A stretch of 26,949 nt of DNA from Clostridia bacterium. Lineage in GTDB: Bacteria > Bacillota > Clostridia > Christensenellales > CAG-1252. The notes under the pieces were generated by a model. The model had not been told where the DNA came from. It was given only the letters and a program-made list of their open reading frames with translations, and ran no database searches. A program made the position numbers and the translations under genes. Positions 8,312-15,891 of this stretch are shown piece after piece (position 1 is the first letter of the stretch; every line of letters begins with the position of its first letter). The DNA lies in contig JAFTBD010000057.1 in the NCBI GenBank assembly GCA_017455385.1, forward strand, positions 1-26,949, written 5' to 3'.

Positions 8312-8436
8312 TAAAAATTAAGATTTTTTAATAATCGAAAGATTTGCGATCTCCGCATTTTCCGTGCGAAAAATCGAGTTTTGAACGGATGCTTTGCAAG
8401 AACGTAAGAACTCGTTGACAATATGACGCGAGCGTC

Positions 8437-8465
8437 TTGCCGTTTCCGTTTCTTTTTGTTATAAT
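8437..8465 (+). promoter_or_regulatory. Promoter of the small membrane protein gene
   Basis: TTGCCG (8437-8442), a 17-bp spacer and a perfect TATAAT (8460-8465) lie about 28 bp before the start codon at 8494. The rest of the 388-bp interval between the two divergent starts (8106-8493) holds the oppositely directed promoter and AT-rich sequence, with no gene that I can support. Confidence 0.65.
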
Positions 8466-8493
8466 GTGTTTATACTTAAAAAAGGAGCTCGCT

Positions 8494-8937
8494 ATGGAAG
8501 AAAACAAAATAAATGCACCGGAAACGGTGGGATCCCCCTCGGAAGAGCCTACGTCATCGGCACCCTGCCCCTTGAATGCCCCTGTGAGCAGGGGTAAAAA
8601 AGTCGGCACGTTCATCGTATTCGGTTTCGCCGTTCTCTTTTTCATCATCTTCTGTGCAAGCAGTATATTCACCCTCTCCATCCTGCTCGGCAAGATAGAC
8701 GATCTCGGCGAGGCGATCGGCGCGATCTTCGCGATCATCCTCTCTCTCCCCGCCGTCATCATTTCGGCGTTCCCGACTCTCATCCTGAATATCCTGTCCG
8801 TCGTCTTTTTCAAGCGTATCAAGTCGCGCGAGACCGAGCACCCGATCTTGTATAAGGCTTTCCACATCATCAGCTTCGTCATCTTGGGGATCGCTGTCGC
8901 GCTCGGCATACTGGATGCGATCATCTTTCTCCGTTAA
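8494..8937 (+). CDS. Small integral membrane protein, unknown function
   Basis: The ATG at 8494 follows an AAAGGAG site (8481-8487) at good distance and gives 147 residues. An upstream in-frame ATG at 8437 falls inside the promoter and is rejected. Residues 1-34 are hydrophilic, with Glu, Pro, Ser and one Cys. Three hydrophobic segments follow (about 37-60, 70-100 and 117-143), separated by short charged loops such as 'FFKRIKSRETEH'. I do not recognise the family and no catalytic motif is visible. It is a single-gene unit with its own promoter and terminator, divergent from the accessory operon and convergent with the ribosomal cluster. A DUF4064- or four-helix-type membrane protein is possible but not supported by a motif. 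Confidence 0.7.
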   Translation: MEENKINAPETVGSPSEEPTSSAPCPLNAPVSRGKKVGTFIVFGFAVLFFIIFCASSIFTLSILLGKIDDLGEAIGAIFAIILSLPAVIISAFPTLILNILSVVFFKRIKSRETEHPILYKAFHIISFVILGIAVALGILDAIIFLR

Positions 8938-9011
8938 CGTCAAGCAGACTTTTGCGAAATGCTCGGAAAATCAGGAAGAATTGCTTTTGATCCTCCTGTC
9001 GCCTCGAATGA

Positions 9012-9061
9012 AAGAATGCCCGCCCTTCCCTCTCGGGACAGGCGGGCATTCTTCTTTTTTT
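9012..9061 (+). terminator. Rho-independent terminator between convergent genes
   Basis: A 13-bp perfect stem (9012-9024 with 9041-9053, AAGAATGCCCGCC and its complement) closes a 16-nt loop that can form a further TCCC/GGGA pairing. A run of seven T follows on the plus strand (9055-9061). It ends the transcript of the 147-residue membrane protein. Read from the other side it also lies just after rplQ, but the trailing sequence there (CTTTCATTCG) has few consecutive T, so it may work less well for the alpha operon. Confidence 0.9.
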
Positions 9062-9075
9062 CATCGTGACAACGA

Positions 9076-9585
9076 TCAGATCAACTCGATGATCGCCATC
9101 TCCGCGGCATCGCCGCGTCTCTGACCGAGACGAATGATGCGGGTATAGCCGCCTCCTTGCGTCTGCTTGTCATTGCGCTCCTTGTAACGGGGAGCATACT
9201 CGTTGAAGAGCTTCTCCACCAAGGGGTGCTTGATGTCTTTCGTCCTCGCGGCGTATTTGCTCTTGCTCTCCTTCGGACCTTTCTCCTCTTGGATGTCGAT
9301 GAGCGCCGCCATCAGCTTGCGCCTTGCGGCGAGCTTCTTCGGACCGTCATTGATAAACTTCACGGAGACTTTCTCGTTCTTCAGGTTCACTTTCTCCTTC
9401 ACGACTTCGACGGTATCGTCATACGTATTGATCGCGAGGGTGAGAAGTTTCTCTGCCATGCGGCTGACTTCCTTCGCGCGATCGAACGTGATCTCCAATC
9501 TCCCGTACCAAAGCAGCTCGGACACTTCGTTCTTGAGCATCGCCATGCGCTGATCGGTGGGTCTTCCCAATTTCCTTTGATTCAT
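9076..9585 (-). CDS. rplQ: 50S ribosomal protein L17
   Basis: The start at 9585 ('MNQRKLGRPTDQRMAML') has a CAGGAGG site ending 11 bases upstream and abutting the rpoA stop. The open frame extends further upstream, but only into rpoA sequence. The product has 169 residues against 112-130 for most L17. The core signature 'KLGRPTDQRMAMLKN' and the ending 'GGGYTRIIRLGQRRGDAAEMAIIEL' type block (about residues 145-168) are intact. The extra length is a charged middle insertion (about 70-115). L17 binds 23S rRNA near the polypeptide exit tunnel. It is the last gene of the cluster. The ECF transporter genes (ecfA, ecfT) and truA that often follow rplQ in Firmicutes are absent here, where a convergent gene lies instead. 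Confidence 0.97.
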   Translation of the reverse strand: MNQRKLGRPTDQRMAMLKNEVSELLWYGRLEITFDRAKEVSRMAEKLLTLAINTYDDTVEVVKEKVNLKNEKVSVKFINDGPKKLAARRKLMAALIDIQEEKGPKESKSKYAARTKDIKHPLVEKLFNEYAPRYKERNDKQTQGGGYTRIIRLGQRRGDAAEMAIIELI

Positions 9586-9604
9586 AATATCTTCTGCCTC
9601 CTGA

Positions 9605-10561
9605 TTATTCGTCGCTGCTGCGGAGTGACAGACCAAGCTCTGCGAGCTTCCTGATCACTTCGTCAAGGGACTTTTGTCCAAGGTTACGCACCTTCAACAT
9701 CTCCGCCTCGGATCTCTCGATGAGGTCACCGACCGTATGGATGCCCGCTCTCTTCAAGCAGTTGTAAGAACGGACGGAGAGGTCGAGATCTTCGATGGTC
9801 TTCTCGAGATAGGTCGTCCTGGTGTCCGGCTCATCCGGCTCCAAGATATCGAGATCGGGCACGGTGTCGCAAAGGTTGATGAACAGTTTCGCGTGCTCAT
9901 CGAGGATCTTCGCCGCGAGAGAGAGGGTCTCCTTCGCCGGGGTGGTCCCATTGGTCTTCACGTCCAGAACGAGCCTGTCGTAATTGATATCCTGTCCGAC
10001 ACGAGCGTCTTCCACGGCGTAGCTCGCCGAGAGGACGGGGGTGAAGATGCTGTCCACGGGGATGTACCCGATGGGCTGCTCCGGCGCCTTATTCTTGTCC
10101 GCGCCGACATAACCTCTTCCGCTCGCGACGGTGATCTCCATATCGAGCTCGCCGCCTTCGTTGATCGTACAAATATGATGGTTGCCATTGACCACGGAGA
10201 GATTCATACCGCAGTCGATGTCTTTCCCGAGCACGGGACCCGGGGTATTCGTCTTGATCGTAACGACGATCTTTTCGCCGTCGTCCAAGGGAGAATTCGC
10301 CTTGAAAGCCAGTCCTTTGATATTGAGTATGATGTCCACCACGTCCTCAACGATATTGGGGATCGTGGCAAACTCGTGCATCACACCTGCGATCTTGATG
10401 CCGACCGCAGCCACACCGGGCAGGTCGGACAAGAGCATTCTGCGAAGAGCGTTTCCGAGCGTCGTGCCGAGACCTTTCTCAAGCGGCTCCACCGTAATGG
10501 TAGCCTTGGACCCATCCACACTCTCCGTTGCATTGATTTGCGGTGTCTTGATCTTTATCAT
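9605..10561 (-). CDS. rpoA: DNA-directed RNA polymerase subunit alpha
   Basis: A 318-residue alpha subunit of normal length for Firmicutes. The N-terminal domain (about 1-230), which dimerises and nucleates assembly of beta and beta-prime, contains 'EPLEKGLGTTLGNALRRMLL' near residues 27-46. The C-terminal domain (about 255-310), which contacts UP elements and activators, contains 'LKRAGIHTVGDLIERSE' and 'VRNLGQKSLDEVIRKL'. The start at 10561 lies 10 bases after a GGAGGG site, and rpsD ends 15 bp upstream. Placement between rpsD and rplQ is the standard alpha operon order. Confidence 0.98.
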   Translation of the reverse strand: MIKIKTPQINATESVDGSKATITVEPLEKGLGTTLGNALRRMLLSDLPGVAAVGIKIAGVMHEFATIPNIVEDVVDIILNIKGLAFKANSPLDDGEKIVVTIKTNTPGPVLGKDIDCGMNLSVVNGNHHICTINEGGELDMEITVASGRGYVGADKNKAPEQPIGYIPVDSIFTPVLSASYAVEDARVGQDINYDRLVLDVKTNGTTPAKETLSLAAKILDEHAKLFINLCDTVPDLDILEPDEPDTRTTYLEKTIEDLDLSVRSYNCLKRAGIHTVGDLIERSEAEMLKVRNLGQKSLDEVIRKLAELGLSLRSSDE

Positions 10562-10576
10562 AATATCCCTCCTTTA

Positions 10577-11233
10577 TTACTTGGAGTACAACTCGACGAT
10601 CATGTGCTCCTTGATCCTGAGGTCGATGTCCTCACGCTTCGGCAACTGCAAGACTTTACCGGTAAGGGTGGTCTTGTCGAACTCGAGCCATTGCGGGAGA
10701 GCGGACTTCGCGCCCACTTCTTTCACAGCCTCAAAAATTTTCTTGCCCTGCCTACTCTCCTTGACGGCGATCACGTCGCCGGCGGAAACCAAGTAAGAAG
10801 GAATATTAACGTTTTTACCGTTCACGGTGATATGTCCGTGCGTCACGATCTGCCTCGCCTGCGCTCTGCTGCTGCCGATGCCGAGACGGAATACGACGTT
10901 GTCCAGTCTGCGCTCGATGAGGATGAGCATGTTCTCACCCGTCATACCCTTCATGCGCTCGGCCTTCTCGTGATACATACGGAACTGCTTCTCCAGGAGG
11001 CCGTACGCTCTCTTGGTCTTCTGCTTCTCGCGGAGCTGCAGAGCGTAAGCGGACACCTTTCTTCTGCCGGTCTTCACGGGACCGGGAGGATTGATACGTC
11101 CTTTCTCCAACGGGCAGAGCTTCCTGCCCTGCGTTCCGTCGCTGCTGATATTATAACATCTGTCGCCTTTCAAATATAACTTCTCGCCTTCTCTTCTGCA
11201 CAAGCGACAAGCGGGCCCTGTATACTTAGCCAT
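10577..11233 (-). CDS. rpsD: 30S ribosomal protein S4, zinc-binding form
   Basis: The start is the ATG at 11233 ('MAKYTGPACRLCRREGEKLY'), preceded by TAGGAGGTAG; the frame extends upstream into rpsK but without a ribosome binding site. The protein has 218 residues. The N terminus carries CxxC plus two further Cys (in 'GDRCYN' and 'RKLCPLE'), the zinc-ribbon version of S4. The S4 RNA-binding domain follows, with 'ERRLDNVVFRLGIGSSRAQARQIVTHGHI' type sequence over about residues 99-127. S4 nucleates 30S assembly on 16S rRNA and in many bacteria represses its own operon by binding mRNA. It is 11 bp from rpsK and 15 bp from rpoA. Confidence 0.98.
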   Translation of the reverse strand: MAKYTGPACRLCRREGEKLYLKGDRCYNISSDGTQGRKLCPLEKGRINPPGPVKTGRRKVSAYALQLREKQKTKRAYGLLEKQFRMYHEKAERMKGMTGENMLILIERRLDNVVFRLGIGSSRAQARQIVTHGHITVNGKNVNIPSYLVSAGDVIAVKESRQGKKIFEAVKEVGAKSALPQWLEFDKTTLTGKVLQLPKREDIDLRIKEHMIVELYSK

Positions 11234-11244
11234 ACTTCTACCTC

Positions 11245-11637
11245 CTATAACCTTCTGCGCTTGGGCGGACGGCAACCGTTATGCGGGATCGGAGAAACGT
11301 CCTGGATCGAGGTGACCGCGATCTCGAGGTTCTGGAGCGCGCGGATGGCGGACTCCCTGCCTTGACCGGGACCTTTCACGAATACATCTACCGACTTCAA
11401 GCCGTGTTCTTTTGCTGCCCTTGCTGCGTCTTCCATGACCATCTGTGCCGCATACGGCGTGCTCTTCTTGGAGCCACGGAGACCGAGCTTGCCTGCGCTG
11501 GACGCGCTGATCGCATTACCTTGCAGGTCCGTGATGGTGATGATGGTGTTGTTGAAGGAGCACTGGATGTGTGCCTGCCCTCTGTCAACACGCGTAATGT
11601 TGCTGCGCTTTTTCGTCGCACCTTTCTTAACTGCCAT
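11245..11637 (-). CDS. rpsK: 30S ribosomal protein S11
   Basis: 130 residues, the usual length. The C-terminal signature includes 'KGPGQGRESAIRALQNL' and ends 'PHNGCRPPKRRRL', the S11 tail that sits near the mRNA and the platform of the 30S subunit. Central 'TDLQGNAISASSAGKLGLRG' is also typical of the family. A GGAGGT site precedes the start at 11637, and rpsM ends 14 bp upstream. The standard rpsM-rpsK-rpsD order holds. Confidence 0.98.
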   Translation of the reverse strand: MAVKKGATKKRSNITRVDRGQAHIQCSFNNTIITITDLQGNAISASSAGKLGLRGSKKSTPYAAQMVMEDAARAAKEHGLKSVDVFVKGPGQGRESAIRALQNLEIAVTSIQDVSPIPHNGCRPPKRRRL

Positions 11638-11651
11638 GTTAGCGACCTCCC

Positions 11652-12020
11652 TTATTTCTTAGAACGACCGACGGTACGTCTCGGACCTTTACGGGTACGA
11701 GCGTTCCTCTTGCTGCTTTGCCCTCTGACAGGCAAGCCTTTTCTGTGACGGACGCCGCGGTACGATCCGATCTCGCGAAGTCTCTTGATATTCATATCGA
11801 TCTCGCGCTTCAGATCGCCTTCAACGTGCAGATTCTTTTCGATGTACTCTCTGAGTACGGCTACGTCGCTTTCTGCCAAATCTTTCACCCTGATATCAGG
11901 GCTGATCCCTGTCGCTGCCAAAATTTTGCGCGAAGTGGCGAGACCTATACCGAAGATATAAGTCAAACCGATCTCGAGCCTTTTTTCCCTTGGCAAATCT
12001 ACACCGGATATACGAGCCAT
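11652..12020 (-). CDS. rpsM: 30S ribosomal protein S13
   Basis: 122 residues starting 'MARISGVDLPREKRLEIGLT', the standard S13 opening. The helix-two-turn-helix region and the basic tail 'RTRKGPRRTVGRSKK' are present; the tail reaches the P-site tRNA in the 30S head. The start at 12020 is preceded by GGAGGTATTTTA. It is the first gene after the widest internal gap of the cluster (116 nt after rpmJ), which could hold regulatory RNA for the alpha part of the operon. Confidence 0.98.
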   Translation of the reverse strand: MARISGVDLPREKRLEIGLTYIFGIGLATSRKILAATGISPDIRVKDLAESDVAVLREYIEKNLHVEGDLKREIDMNIKRLREIGSYRGVRHRKGLPVRGQSSKRNARTRKGPRRTVGRSKK

Positions 12021-12136
12021 TAAAATACCTCCATTAAATCTATGATGTTTATCTATTTACCCATTTGAGAGGACGAAATGTAAATTGGAATGAATTCGTC
12101 CAGCCGCACCTCGCCTGGATAAAGGATTCTCCTCTA
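12021..12136 (-). promoter_or_regulatory. rpmJ-rpsM intercistronic region, possible alpha-type leader (weak)
   Basis: At 116 nt this is the longest gap inside the cluster, where most gaps are under 20 nt. On the minus strand a 7-bp stem GGACGAA/TTCGTCC (12095-12101 with 12071-12077) closes a 17-nt loop, and a short CCAG/CTGG pairing lies just before it. The stem is followed by an AT-rich stretch and the rpsM ribosome binding site. In many bacteria the alpha operon is repressed by S4 binding a leader at this point. I see no clear pseudoknot match to the E. coli version and no terminator T-run, so the assignment is by position only. Confidence 0.25.
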
Positions 12137-12253
12137 TTAGCCTTGCACCTGCTTATGGCTCTTGCTCTTCGAGCAAATGACCATAACTTTGCCGTGACGC
12201 CTGATGATCTTGCATTTGTCACACATAGGTTTTACCGACGGTCTTACTTTCAT
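12137..12253 (-). CDS. rpmJ: 50S ribosomal protein L36
   Basis: Reading the minus strand from the ATG at 12253 gives 38 codons and a TAA stop: 'MKVRPSVKPMCDKCKIIRR' at the start and 'VMVICSKSKSHKQVQG' at the end. This is the standard zinc-containing L36, with ligands Cys11, Cys14, Cys27 and His33. It is one of the smallest ribosomal proteins and sits in the 23S rRNA near the base of the stalk. The start follows GGAGGTTTCATT. It lies 14 bp after infA, as usual in Firmicutes. Confidence 0.97.
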   Translation of the reverse strand: MKVRPSVKPMCDKCKIIRRHGKVMVICSKSKSHKQVQG

Positions 12254-12267
12254 AATGAAACCTCCAA

Positions 12268-12492
12268 TTAGTTCTTATCCCGCCATACGATACGACCTTT
12301 GGTCAGATCGTAGGGGCTGATCTCTACCCTCACCGAATCACCTTCGATGATCTTGATACTCTTGATCCGCATCTTCCCCGAAGGGTAAGCGATGATCTGC
12401 GCGCCGCTCCTCTCGAGCTCCACCCGATAGGATTGATACGGCAGCACTTCAACGACTTTGCCTTGGACCTCTATTACATCTTCCTTTGACAC
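12268..12492 (-). CDS. infA: Translation initiation factor IF-1
   Basis: 74 residues forming a single OB-fold (S1 domain): 'MSKEDVIEVQGKVVEVLPY' at the start, then 'AYPSGKMRIKSIKIIEGD' and the ending 'SPYDLTKGRIVWRDKN'. IF-1 occupies the A site of the 30S subunit and stabilises IF-2 and IF-3 during initiation. The usual 'GKMR' loop that contacts 16S rRNA is intact. It begins 11 bp after the KOW-domain gene and has an AGGAGG-like site (AAGGAGGTCTGT) before the ATG at 12492. Confidence 0.98.
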   Translation of the reverse strand: MSKEDVIEVQGKVVEVLPYQSYRVELERSGAQIIAYPSGKMRIKSIKIIEGDSVRVEISPYDLTKGRIVWRDKN

Positions 12493-12503
12493 AACAGACC
12501 TCC

Positions 12504-12776
12504 TTACTTGTCTGAGTACGCTCTCAACGCGCTTTTTATCTCGCTGTCGAATACTTGCTTATCCGCAAGCAACTTCTCGCCGATGGTCTCGTTCACGTCT
12601 CCGCTGGACTCGAGGTGTTTCACGTTCTTGCGTTTCGGCGCGGCAAGTTTCTTATCCGTACCGTTCGCGACGTAGGCATACCCTTTATCGTCGAACCTTA
12701 CTATTATATAACACTTTCCGACGTCTCGTCCAGCCTTTGAATAAACAATACTTCCGACGAATACTTCTTTTTGCAT
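12504..12776 (-). CDS. KOW-domain RNA-binding protein (L14e/L6e/L27e-like)
   Basis: The start at 12776 ('MQKEVFVGSIVYSKAGRDVG') is supported by a GTAGAGGA site and by starting only 8 bp after the map stop, giving 90 residues. A longer frame reaching into map is rejected. The N-terminal half is a KOW-type beta barrel: 'GSIVYSKAGRDVGKCYIIV' is followed by 'ADGTDKKL'-like 'VANGTDKKLAAPKRKNVKHL', as in the small L14e-like proteins that Clostridia keep between map and infA. It probably binds rRNA or associates with ribosomes, but its precise role is not established to my knowledge. Confidence 0.85.
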   Translation of the reverse strand: MQKEVFVGSIVYSKAGRDVGKCYIIVRFDDKGYAYVANGTDKKLAAPKRKNVKHLESSGDVNETIGEKLLADKQVFDSEIKSALRAYSDK

Positions 12777-12784
12777 ATTTTCCT

Positions 12785-13531
12785 CTACATTGTCAGGATC
12801 TCTACGCCGTCGTCCCACACCACCACGGTATTTTCGTAATGGGCGGAAGGCGAATGATCCTTGGTGCGGACCGTCCAGCCGTCTCGCTCGGTGTACACAT
12901 CGTACTTCCCGAGATTGATCATCGGCTCGACCGCGATGGTCATGCCGTGATGCAGCCTGAGTCCGCGTCCGACGACGCCGTAATTCGGCACCGCGGGATC
13001 CTCATGCATCTCTCTGCCGATCCCGTGACCGGTGAGCGCACGCACGACCGAATATCCTCTCGCCTCGACGAATGCCTGTATCCTGCCGGAGATGTCTCCG
13101 AGGCGGGATGCCGACGTGATACCTTCGATACCCTCGAAGAAGGCGGCTTCCGCCGTTTCCACGAGCCTCTTTTTCTCTTCGCTGACCTTGCCGATCATGA
13201 AGGTACGAGCGCTGTCGCCATGGTATCCGTCGATGTAGGCGCATAAGTCAACGCCGACGATCTGCCCTTCCTCGATATATTTCTTCGGAGAGGGGATGCC
13301 GTGCACGACCACGTCGTCGATCGAGATGCAAGTGCTCGCGGGGTATCCGCCGTATCCGAGGCAGGAAGGCTGAGCCCCCTTGGACTCGATATACTCTTTC
13401 ACCCAACGATCCACTTCCGCGGTGGTCACGCCCGCTTTGATGCGGTCTCTGACCATCAGGAGCGTGTCGCGAACGATAAGGTTCGCTTTACGCATCACGT
13501 TCACTTCTTCGGGCGTTTTGATGAAGATCAT
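12785..13531 (-). CDS. map: Type I methionine aminopeptidase
   Basis: A 248-residue enzyme that removes the initiator Met from nascent proteins using two metal ions. The expected ligands and catalytic residues are visible: His in 'DVVVHGIP', the two Asp of 'GVDLCAYIDGYHGDSARTF', His in 'ALTGHGIGREMHE', Glu in 'TIAVEPMI' and Glu in 'AHYENTVVV'. The start at 13531 overlaps the adk stop by 4 bases (ATGA type), so translation is probably coupled. Its place after adk and before infA is the normal spc-operon arrangement in Gram-positive bacteria. Confidence 0.98.
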   Translation of the reverse strand: MIFIKTPEEVNVMRKANLIVRDTLLMVRDRIKAGVTTAEVDRWVKEYIESKGAQPSCLGYGGYPASTCISIDDVVVHGIPSPKKYIEEGQIVGVDLCAYIDGYHGDSARTFMIGKVSEEKKRLVETAEAAFFEGIEGITSASRLGDISGRIQAFVEARGYSVVRALTGHGIGREMHEDPAVPNYGVVGRGLRLHHGMTIAVEPMINLGKYDVYTERDGWTVRTKDHSPSAHYENTVVVWDDGVEILTM

Positions 13532-14145
13532 TTCAGCACCTTCAGGATGTCCTCGTACACTTTCTCGATGGTCTGCGCGCCGTCAACGTCTTTCAAAAGA
13601 CCTTCCTTCGCGTAGTACTCGATGAGCGGTGCGGTCTCCTTGTGATACACGTCCAAGCGACTCTTGACCGTCTCTTCTTTGTCGTCGTCACGCTGATAGA
13701 GCGTTCCGCCGCATTTCGCGCAGGTATTCGAGCCGTTCAGGAACGCGACGTTATACGTCTCGCCGCAACGGCACATACGCCTGCCTGCCACTCTCTTCAC
13801 GATGGCTTCGTCATCCACGACGAGGTTGATGACGACGTCGATATCCGTGATCCCCTTCAAGGCTTCCGCCTGATTGATGGTGCGGGGGAATCCGTCGAGG
13901 ATGAAGCCTTTCTTGCAATCGTCGCGCGAAAGCCTGTCCTCTACGATCTTGATGACCACTTCGTCCGGCACCAGAGCGCCCTTGTCGATATAGCTCTTCG
14001 CAAGGAGCCCGAGGGGAGTGCCGCCCTTTATATTCTCACGGAAGATGTCCCCCGTGGAGATGTGCGGCACGCCGAGTTCCGTTTTGATGCGCGTGGCGTG
14101 GGTACCTTTCCCGCTGCCCGGCGCTCCCAAAAAGATGATCTTCAT
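13528..14145 (-). CDS. adk: Adenylate kinase, zinc LID type
   Basis: 205 residues. The P-loop 'GAPGSGKGTHATRIK' is at residues 7-21, the AMP-binding 'TGDIFRENI' follows, then 'GFILDGFPRTINQAEAL'. The LID domain has a four-Cys zinc site: two in 'RMCRCGETYN' and two in 'NTCAKCGGTLYQRDDD', as is common in Gram-positive enzymes. It interconverts ATP and AMP with 2 ADP and so balances adenylate energy charge. Its ATG shares one base with the secY stop, and its own stop overlaps the map start by 4 bases; all three are translationally linked. Confidence 0.98.
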   Translation of the reverse strand: MKIIFLGAPGSGKGTHATRIKTELGVPHISTGDIFRENIKGGTPLGLLAKSYIDKGALVPDEVVIKIVEDRLSRDDCKKGFILDGFPRTINQAEALKGITDIDVVINLVVDDEAIVKRVAGRRMCRCGETYNVAFLNGSNTCAKCGGTLYQRDDDKEETVKSRLDVYHKETAPLIEYYAKEGLLKDVDGAQTIEKVYEDILKVLK

Positions 14146-15428
14146 TATTTCAAGAATCCTTTATAATGCTTCATCATGAGCTGGTTCTGCAACTGCGTAT
14201 CGAATTCCATCGCAACGCTGACCACGATGAGGAGTCCCGTCGCACTGAACGCATTACCGAGACCGTTCTCCGAGCCGACTGCCGGAAGCACGATGCTGGT
14301 AACGAGCGCGAGGAGCGCGAGGAAGATGGCTCCGAAGAGCGTGATCCTGTTATTGATCTTCTTCAAATAATCGGTCGTAGGTCTGCCGGGTCTGATACCG
14401 GGGATGAATCCGCCGTTCTGCTGGATGTTCCTGCTGATATCTTCCGGATTGAACTGGATCTGAGAATAGAAGAAGGAGAAGAACAGGATGAGCAAGCACA
14501 GCACCGCGATATAGATCGGGCTGCCGATGCCGAGCCATCTCGACCACCACTGATAGAAACCGCTGTTCGGCCAGAAGCTGGCGATCATCTGCGGGAACAT
14601 CAGGAAGGAGGAAGCGAAGATGATAGGCATAACGCCGCTCGCATTCACCTTCATCGGGATATGCGTGGACTGTCCGCCATACATCTTATTCCCTTTCACC
14701 TGCTTCGCGTATTGGATGGTGATCCTTCTCTCCGCGAGATCCACGAAGATGATGAACACGAACACGAAAAGCACCATAAGCAGGAATGCGATGATGAGCC
14801 ATACGTTCTTCGCGACGTCACCGTCACCCGCTGCCGTCATGGCAGACAAGAGACGCTGTCCCGCCGAAGCGAGGATGCCCACGAAGATGATGAGGGACGT
14901 GCCGTTGCCGACGCCGTACTCTGTGATCCTATCCGCGATCCACATGACCAAGCAGCTGCCGCCGACAAGCATAATGATGACGAGAGCCATGGAGAGGGGC
15001 TGCGAACCCAGCGTCGCGTCGAACTTATCGACGCCCCAGCTGAGACAGATACCGACCGCCTGGATGATGGCGAGCACGATCGCCGCGTAACGCGTGATCT
15101 GCGTGATCTTCTTCCTGCCCGCTTCGCCCTGCTTGGAGAGCTTATCGAGCGGCGGGATCACGAGAGTCAAAAGTTGCATGATAATGAAAGCGTTGATAAA
15201 TGGTAGGATTCCCAATGCAAACAACGTACCGTTCGCCAAGGATCCGCCGGTGATGGTGGAAATGATCTTGAAGAAGTCGTTGGTCGCAAGAGTGGAGAAG
15301 CTTTCCGACGCGATGCCCGGGACGGGGATGAAACATCCGAGTCTGAATACGAGGAGCATCAGCATCGTCATCAGCATTTTCTTACGTATTTCCTTCTCAC
15401 GGAAGGCATTTATCAGCGTAGTTAACAT
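14145..15428 (-). CDS. secY: Preprotein translocase subunit SecY
   Basis: A 427-residue, ten-helix channel protein of usual length. It starts 'MLTTLINAFREKEIRKKMLM', and the plug region 'FIPVPGI' (about 32-38) marks the family. Later hallmarks include 'GVGNGTSLIIFVGILA' (about 172-187), 'RRITIQYAKQ' (about 233-242) and the cytoplasmic loop 'GGFIPGIRPGRPTTDYL' (about 340-356), where SecA and the ribosome dock. It overlaps rplO and adk by one base each (TGATG type). SecY exports the predicted surface protein and membrane proteins encoded elsewhere in this window. Confidence 0.98.
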   Translation of the reverse strand: MLTTLINAFREKEIRKKMLMTMLMLLVFRLGCFIPVPGIASESFSTLATNDFFKIISTITGGSLANGTLFALGILPFINAFIIMQLLTLVIPPLDKLSKQGEAGRKKITQITRYAAIVLAIIQAVGICLSWGVDKFDATLGSQPLSMALVIIMLVGGSCLVMWIADRITEYGVGNGTSLIIFVGILASAGQRLLSAMTAAGDGDVAKNVWLIIAFLLMVLFVFVFIIFVDLAERRITIQYAKQVKGNKMYGGQSTHIPMKVNASGVMPIIFASSFLMFPQMIASFWPNSGFYQWWSRWLGIGSPIYIAVLCLLILFFSFFYSQIQFNPEDISRNIQQNGGFIPGIRPGRPTTDYLKKINNRITLFGAIFLALLALVTSIVLPAVGSENGLGNAFSATGLLIVVSVAMEFDTQLQNQLMMKHYKGFLK

Positions 15429-15880
15429 CAGAGCACCTCTACCTTTCCACCGACCTTCTCGATCGCGGCCTTCGCAGACTCGCTGAAGGAATTCGCCTGC
15501 ACGGTGAGAGCCTTGGTCAGCTCACCGCCGCCGAGGACCTTGAGTCCGTACGGCTGAGCCTTGCTGAGCACGCCCGCGTCGAGGAGCACCTGCTCGTTGA
15601 TGACGCTGCCCGCCTCAAAGCACTCGAGATCCGCAAGGTTCACAATGTTGTACTGTTTCTTGAAGATATTGGTGAAGCCGCGTTTCGGGAGACGTCTGGT
15701 CAAGGGCATCTGTCCGCCTTCGAACCCGGGACGTACACCGCCGCCGCTTCTCGCCCATTGTCCCTTGTGTCCTTTACCGGAGGTCTTGCCGAGTCCGGAT
15801 CCGATGCCTCTGCCGAGTCTCTTGGCAGGCGTCTTGGCACCAATTGCGGGAGCAATGTTATGCAATTTCATATTATTCAT
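15428..15880 (-). CDS. rplO: 50S ribosomal protein L15
   Basis: 150 residues. The ATG at 15880 ('MNNMKLHNIAPAIGAKT') is preferred because GGAGG lies 7 bases ahead, while the internal Met at 15871 would be 16 bases away. The glycine-rich basic arm 'RLGRGIGSGLGKTSGKGHKG' (about 23-42) and 'FEGGQMPLTRRLPKRGF' identify L15, which threads into 23S rRNA in late 50S assembly. It lies 11 bp after rpmD, and its stop shares a base with the secY start. Confidence 0.97.
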   Translation of the reverse strand: MNNMKLHNIAPAIGAKTPAKRLGRGIGSGLGKTSGKGHKGQWARSGGGVRPGFEGGQMPLTRRLPKRGFTNIFKKQYNIVNLADLECFEAGSVINEQVLLDAGVLSKAQPYGLKVLGGGELTKALTVQANSFSESAKAAIEKVGGKVEVL

Positions 15881-15891
15881 TCGTCTACCTC

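Noticed and set aside
8415..8420. TTGACA as -35 box for the plus-strand gene at 8494
   Set aside because: It lies 39 bp before the TATAAT at 8460-8465. The TTGCCG at 8437-8442 has the correct 17-bp spacing.
8437..8493. Longer start for the small membrane protein at 8437
   Set aside because: The extra codons overlap the promoter, while the ATG at 8494 has an AAAGGAG site.
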